From positions 62,001-126,000 of the forward strand of contig NZ_QFWX01000004.1 of NCBI RefSeq assembly GCF_003344045.1: a stretch of 64,000 bases of DNA, in the 5' to 3' direction. A program made the translations under genes and the position numbers. The stretch comes from Marinobacter vulgaris. GTDB taxonomy: Bacteria > Pseudomonadota > Gammaproteobacteria > Pseudomonadales > Oleiphilaceae. Shown in pieces: positions 62,585-64,000 of the stretch (position 1 is its first letter; every line of letters begins with the position of its first letter). Under the pieces are notes generated by a model. That model saw nothing but the letters and a program-made list of their open reading frames with translations. It was not told the origin of the DNA and made no database searches.

Positions 62585-64000
62585 CCTGCATTCCGTCACC
62601 ATCAACCGCCTTGCCAGGGAAGCAGGAGTCCATTCCGGCTTCCGCGATGTCCGCGGAAAATGGCGGGATGTGACCACCGCTACCAAGCGGGCTCTCCTCC
62701 AGAGCATGGGCTTTCCCGCCTCCTCTGCCGAAGAGGCGGCGGCAAGCCTCACAGCGCTGCAGGAGAGGCGCTGGCTCGGCACGCTACCGTCGGTCACGGT
62801 GATGACGGAGAATGAACCATCACCCTGTTGCGACCTCTTTCTCGCCACTGCAGACCTGGGCCGAAGGCTGGGCTGGCGTATCGAACTGGAGGAGGGAGGC
62901 TTCCGGGAGGGAGAGATCGCACCGGCCGGGCTGACCGTTGAAGAGAGAAAGCAGGTGGCAGGCGTGGAAAAGGTGCGCCTGCGCCTGCCGCTTCCGCGGG
63001 GACTTCCCCTTGGCTACCATACTCTGGCGCTGAACGGCACCCTGAGCGACTATCTCGATGACTCCGTGGACGGCCGCAGCGCCATGAGTCTGATCATGGC
63101 ACCAGCGCACGCCCATATTCCTGAAAAGTTGAAGCGGGGTCGGAAGCTTTGGGGGCTGGCTGTCCAGCTCTACGGGCTGAGGTCACAGCAAAACTGGGGC
63201 ATCGGTGATTTCGCGGATTTGCAGCAACTGGTTTCGGGGGCTGCCGCCCTTGGCGCGGATACCATCGCGCTCAATCCACTTCACGCCCTCTTTCCCGGCA
63301 GCCCGTCTCATATCAGTCCCTACGGGCCCTCCTCGCGGGAATTTCTCAATACCGGCTACATCGCTCTGCCCCATCCGCAGGTCCGCGATGAAGAGGGGCT
63401 GACCGCCCTGCGGTCATCGTCCCTGGTGAACTTTGAAGCCGTGCTGCCCCTCAAGCTCAGGGCACTGGAACGACGGTTCGACAGCGATGATCCGGACGCA
63501 GCTGATTTCAGGCGGTTCGTGACCGAAGGGGGAAGCGAGCTTCGGGACCTGGGAGTCTTTCAGGCGCTCAGTGAACACTTTGGACATGACACGCCCTGGC
63601 GGGACTGGCCGGCGCCCTACCGTAACCCGGCTTCACCACGGGTGGCGGAATTCGCCTGTGATCACCGCAGCCGGATCGATTTCTTCTGTTACCTGCAATG
63701 GCTTGCTAACCGCCAACTGGAAAAGGCAGCTACCGCTTGTGAGGCAAGCGGTATGGTTCTGGGGCTTTGTCTGGACCTGGCCGTAGGCTCGGACCGTTGG
63801 GGCGCAGAAACCTGGCGCCAGCAGGCATTGTTCGCCACGGGTGCCAGCATCGGCGCACCTCCCGACGCCTTCAATCTTCTCGGGCAGGACTGGGGTATTC
63901 CTCCGATGACTCCATTGCAGTTGAGGGAAAAGGCCTACCGGCCCTTTATACGCATGCTGAGGGCCAACATGCGCCATGCCGGCGCGCTGAGGGTGGATCA
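62577..64000 (+). CDS. malQ: 4-alpha-glucanotransferase MalQ, 5' part
   Basis: An open frame of 474 codons from ATG 62577 runs off the window edge. It has the N-terminal MalQ extension (VHSGFRDVRGKWRDVTTATK) and the GH77 core GLAVQLYGLRSQQNWGIGDF, ALGADTIALNPLHALFPGSP, HISPYGPSSREFLN and LGLCLDLAVGSDRWGAETW. GH77 enzymes disproportionate maltooligosaccharides. It overlaps treZ by eight bases, so translation is coupled. The active-site acidic residues that follow GALRVDH lie beyond the edge. Confidence 0.92.
   Translation, partial: MPSLHSVTINRLAREAGVHSGFRDVRGKWRDVTTATKRALLQSMGFPASSAEEAAASLTALQERRWLGTLPSVTVMTENEPSPCCDLFLATADLGRRLGWRIELEEGGFREGEIAPAGLTVEERKQVAGVEKVRLRLPLPRGLPLGYHTLALNGTLSDYLDDSVDGRSAMSLIMAPAHAHIPEKLKRGRKLWGLAVQLYGLRSQQNWGIGDFADLQQLVSGAAALGADTIALNPLHALFPGSPSHISPYGPSSREFLNTGYIALPHPQVRDEEGLTALRSSSLVNFEAVLPLKLRALERRFDSDDPDAADFRRFVTEGGSELRDLGVFQALSEHFGHDTPWRDWPAPYRNPASPRVAEFACDHRSRIDFFCYLQWLANRQLEKAATACEASGMVLGLCLDLAVGSDRWGAETWRQQALFATGASIGAPPDAFNLLGQDWGIPPMTPLQLREKAYRPFIRMLRANMRHAGALRVD

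Overview
The window looks like a chromosomal segment of a marine gammaproteobacterium, most likely Marinobacter or a close relative. The basis is the house-keeping blocks aspS-ruvCAB-ybgC-tolQRAB-pal-cpoB, dapA-bamC-purC and perM-tusA//bepA, a moderately high G+C, and a Pseudomonas-like desiccation/trehalose island. I saw no phage, transposase, integrase or CRISPR array. Both window edges cut genes: a beta-barrel protein on the left and malQ on the right.

Layout. (1) 1-1.9 kb: the start of a TpsB-like outer-membrane barrel gene and galU. (2) 2.2-8.8 kb: an unusual cluster with a stand-alone RibD-type reductase, a flippase-like membrane protein, a GT4 glycosyltransferase fused to a methyltransferase, a 6-pyruvoyl-tetrahydropterin-synthase-like protein lacking the usual catalytic and zinc residues, a zinc-less BchC-like dehydrogenase and, divergently, a CDP-alcohol phosphatidyltransferase and a YceI protein. 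I know of no assigned product; this is the best candidate in the window for an undescribed pathway. (3) 8.9-12.0 kb: an EamA transporter, tRNA-Val, and a 2-kb genetic island between the tRNA and a direct repeat of its 3' end. The island carries only a RES/Xre toxin-antitoxin pair. (4) 12-22 kb: aldo/keto reductase, UDP-glucuronate epimerase, TIGR04219-like barrel, purC, bamC, dapA, perM, tusA, bepA, nadA. (5) 22-32 kb: three tRNA-Lys genes in perfect 143-bp tandem copies, then the Tol-Pal, Ruv and aspS genes on the minus strand. (6) 32.3-36.3 kb: fabR and a tadA-galE-ugd-HIT operon. Together with galU and the epimerase this makes UDP-Glc, UDP-Gal, UDP-GlcA and UDP-GalA.

(7) 36.4-49.5 kb is a stress region: PRC-barrel protein, GlsB/YeaQ membrane protein, RsbRD-PAS-GGDEF cyclase, two DUF2254 proteins flanking a frameshifted katE, a DAO oxidoreductase, a matrixin-like protease, CsbD, a 74-residue repeat protein and two near-identical barrel proteins from a segmental duplication. 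A palindrome of the form GTKCG-ATAR-CGMAC recurs in the long intergenic gaps here and may mark a shared regulon. (8) 49.6-64 kb is one tightly packed operon for alpha-glucan and trehalose metabolism: amylase-GlgE fusion, TreS-maltokinase fusion, GlgB, GlgX, TreZ and the start of MalQ. It links trehalose, maltose-1-phosphate and branched glucan, and a TTGACG-N17-TATATG promoter lies upstream. Many starts were moved from the longest open frame to a start with a ribosome binding site or family-typical N-terminus; the ruv-tol block uses several GTG and TTG starts.
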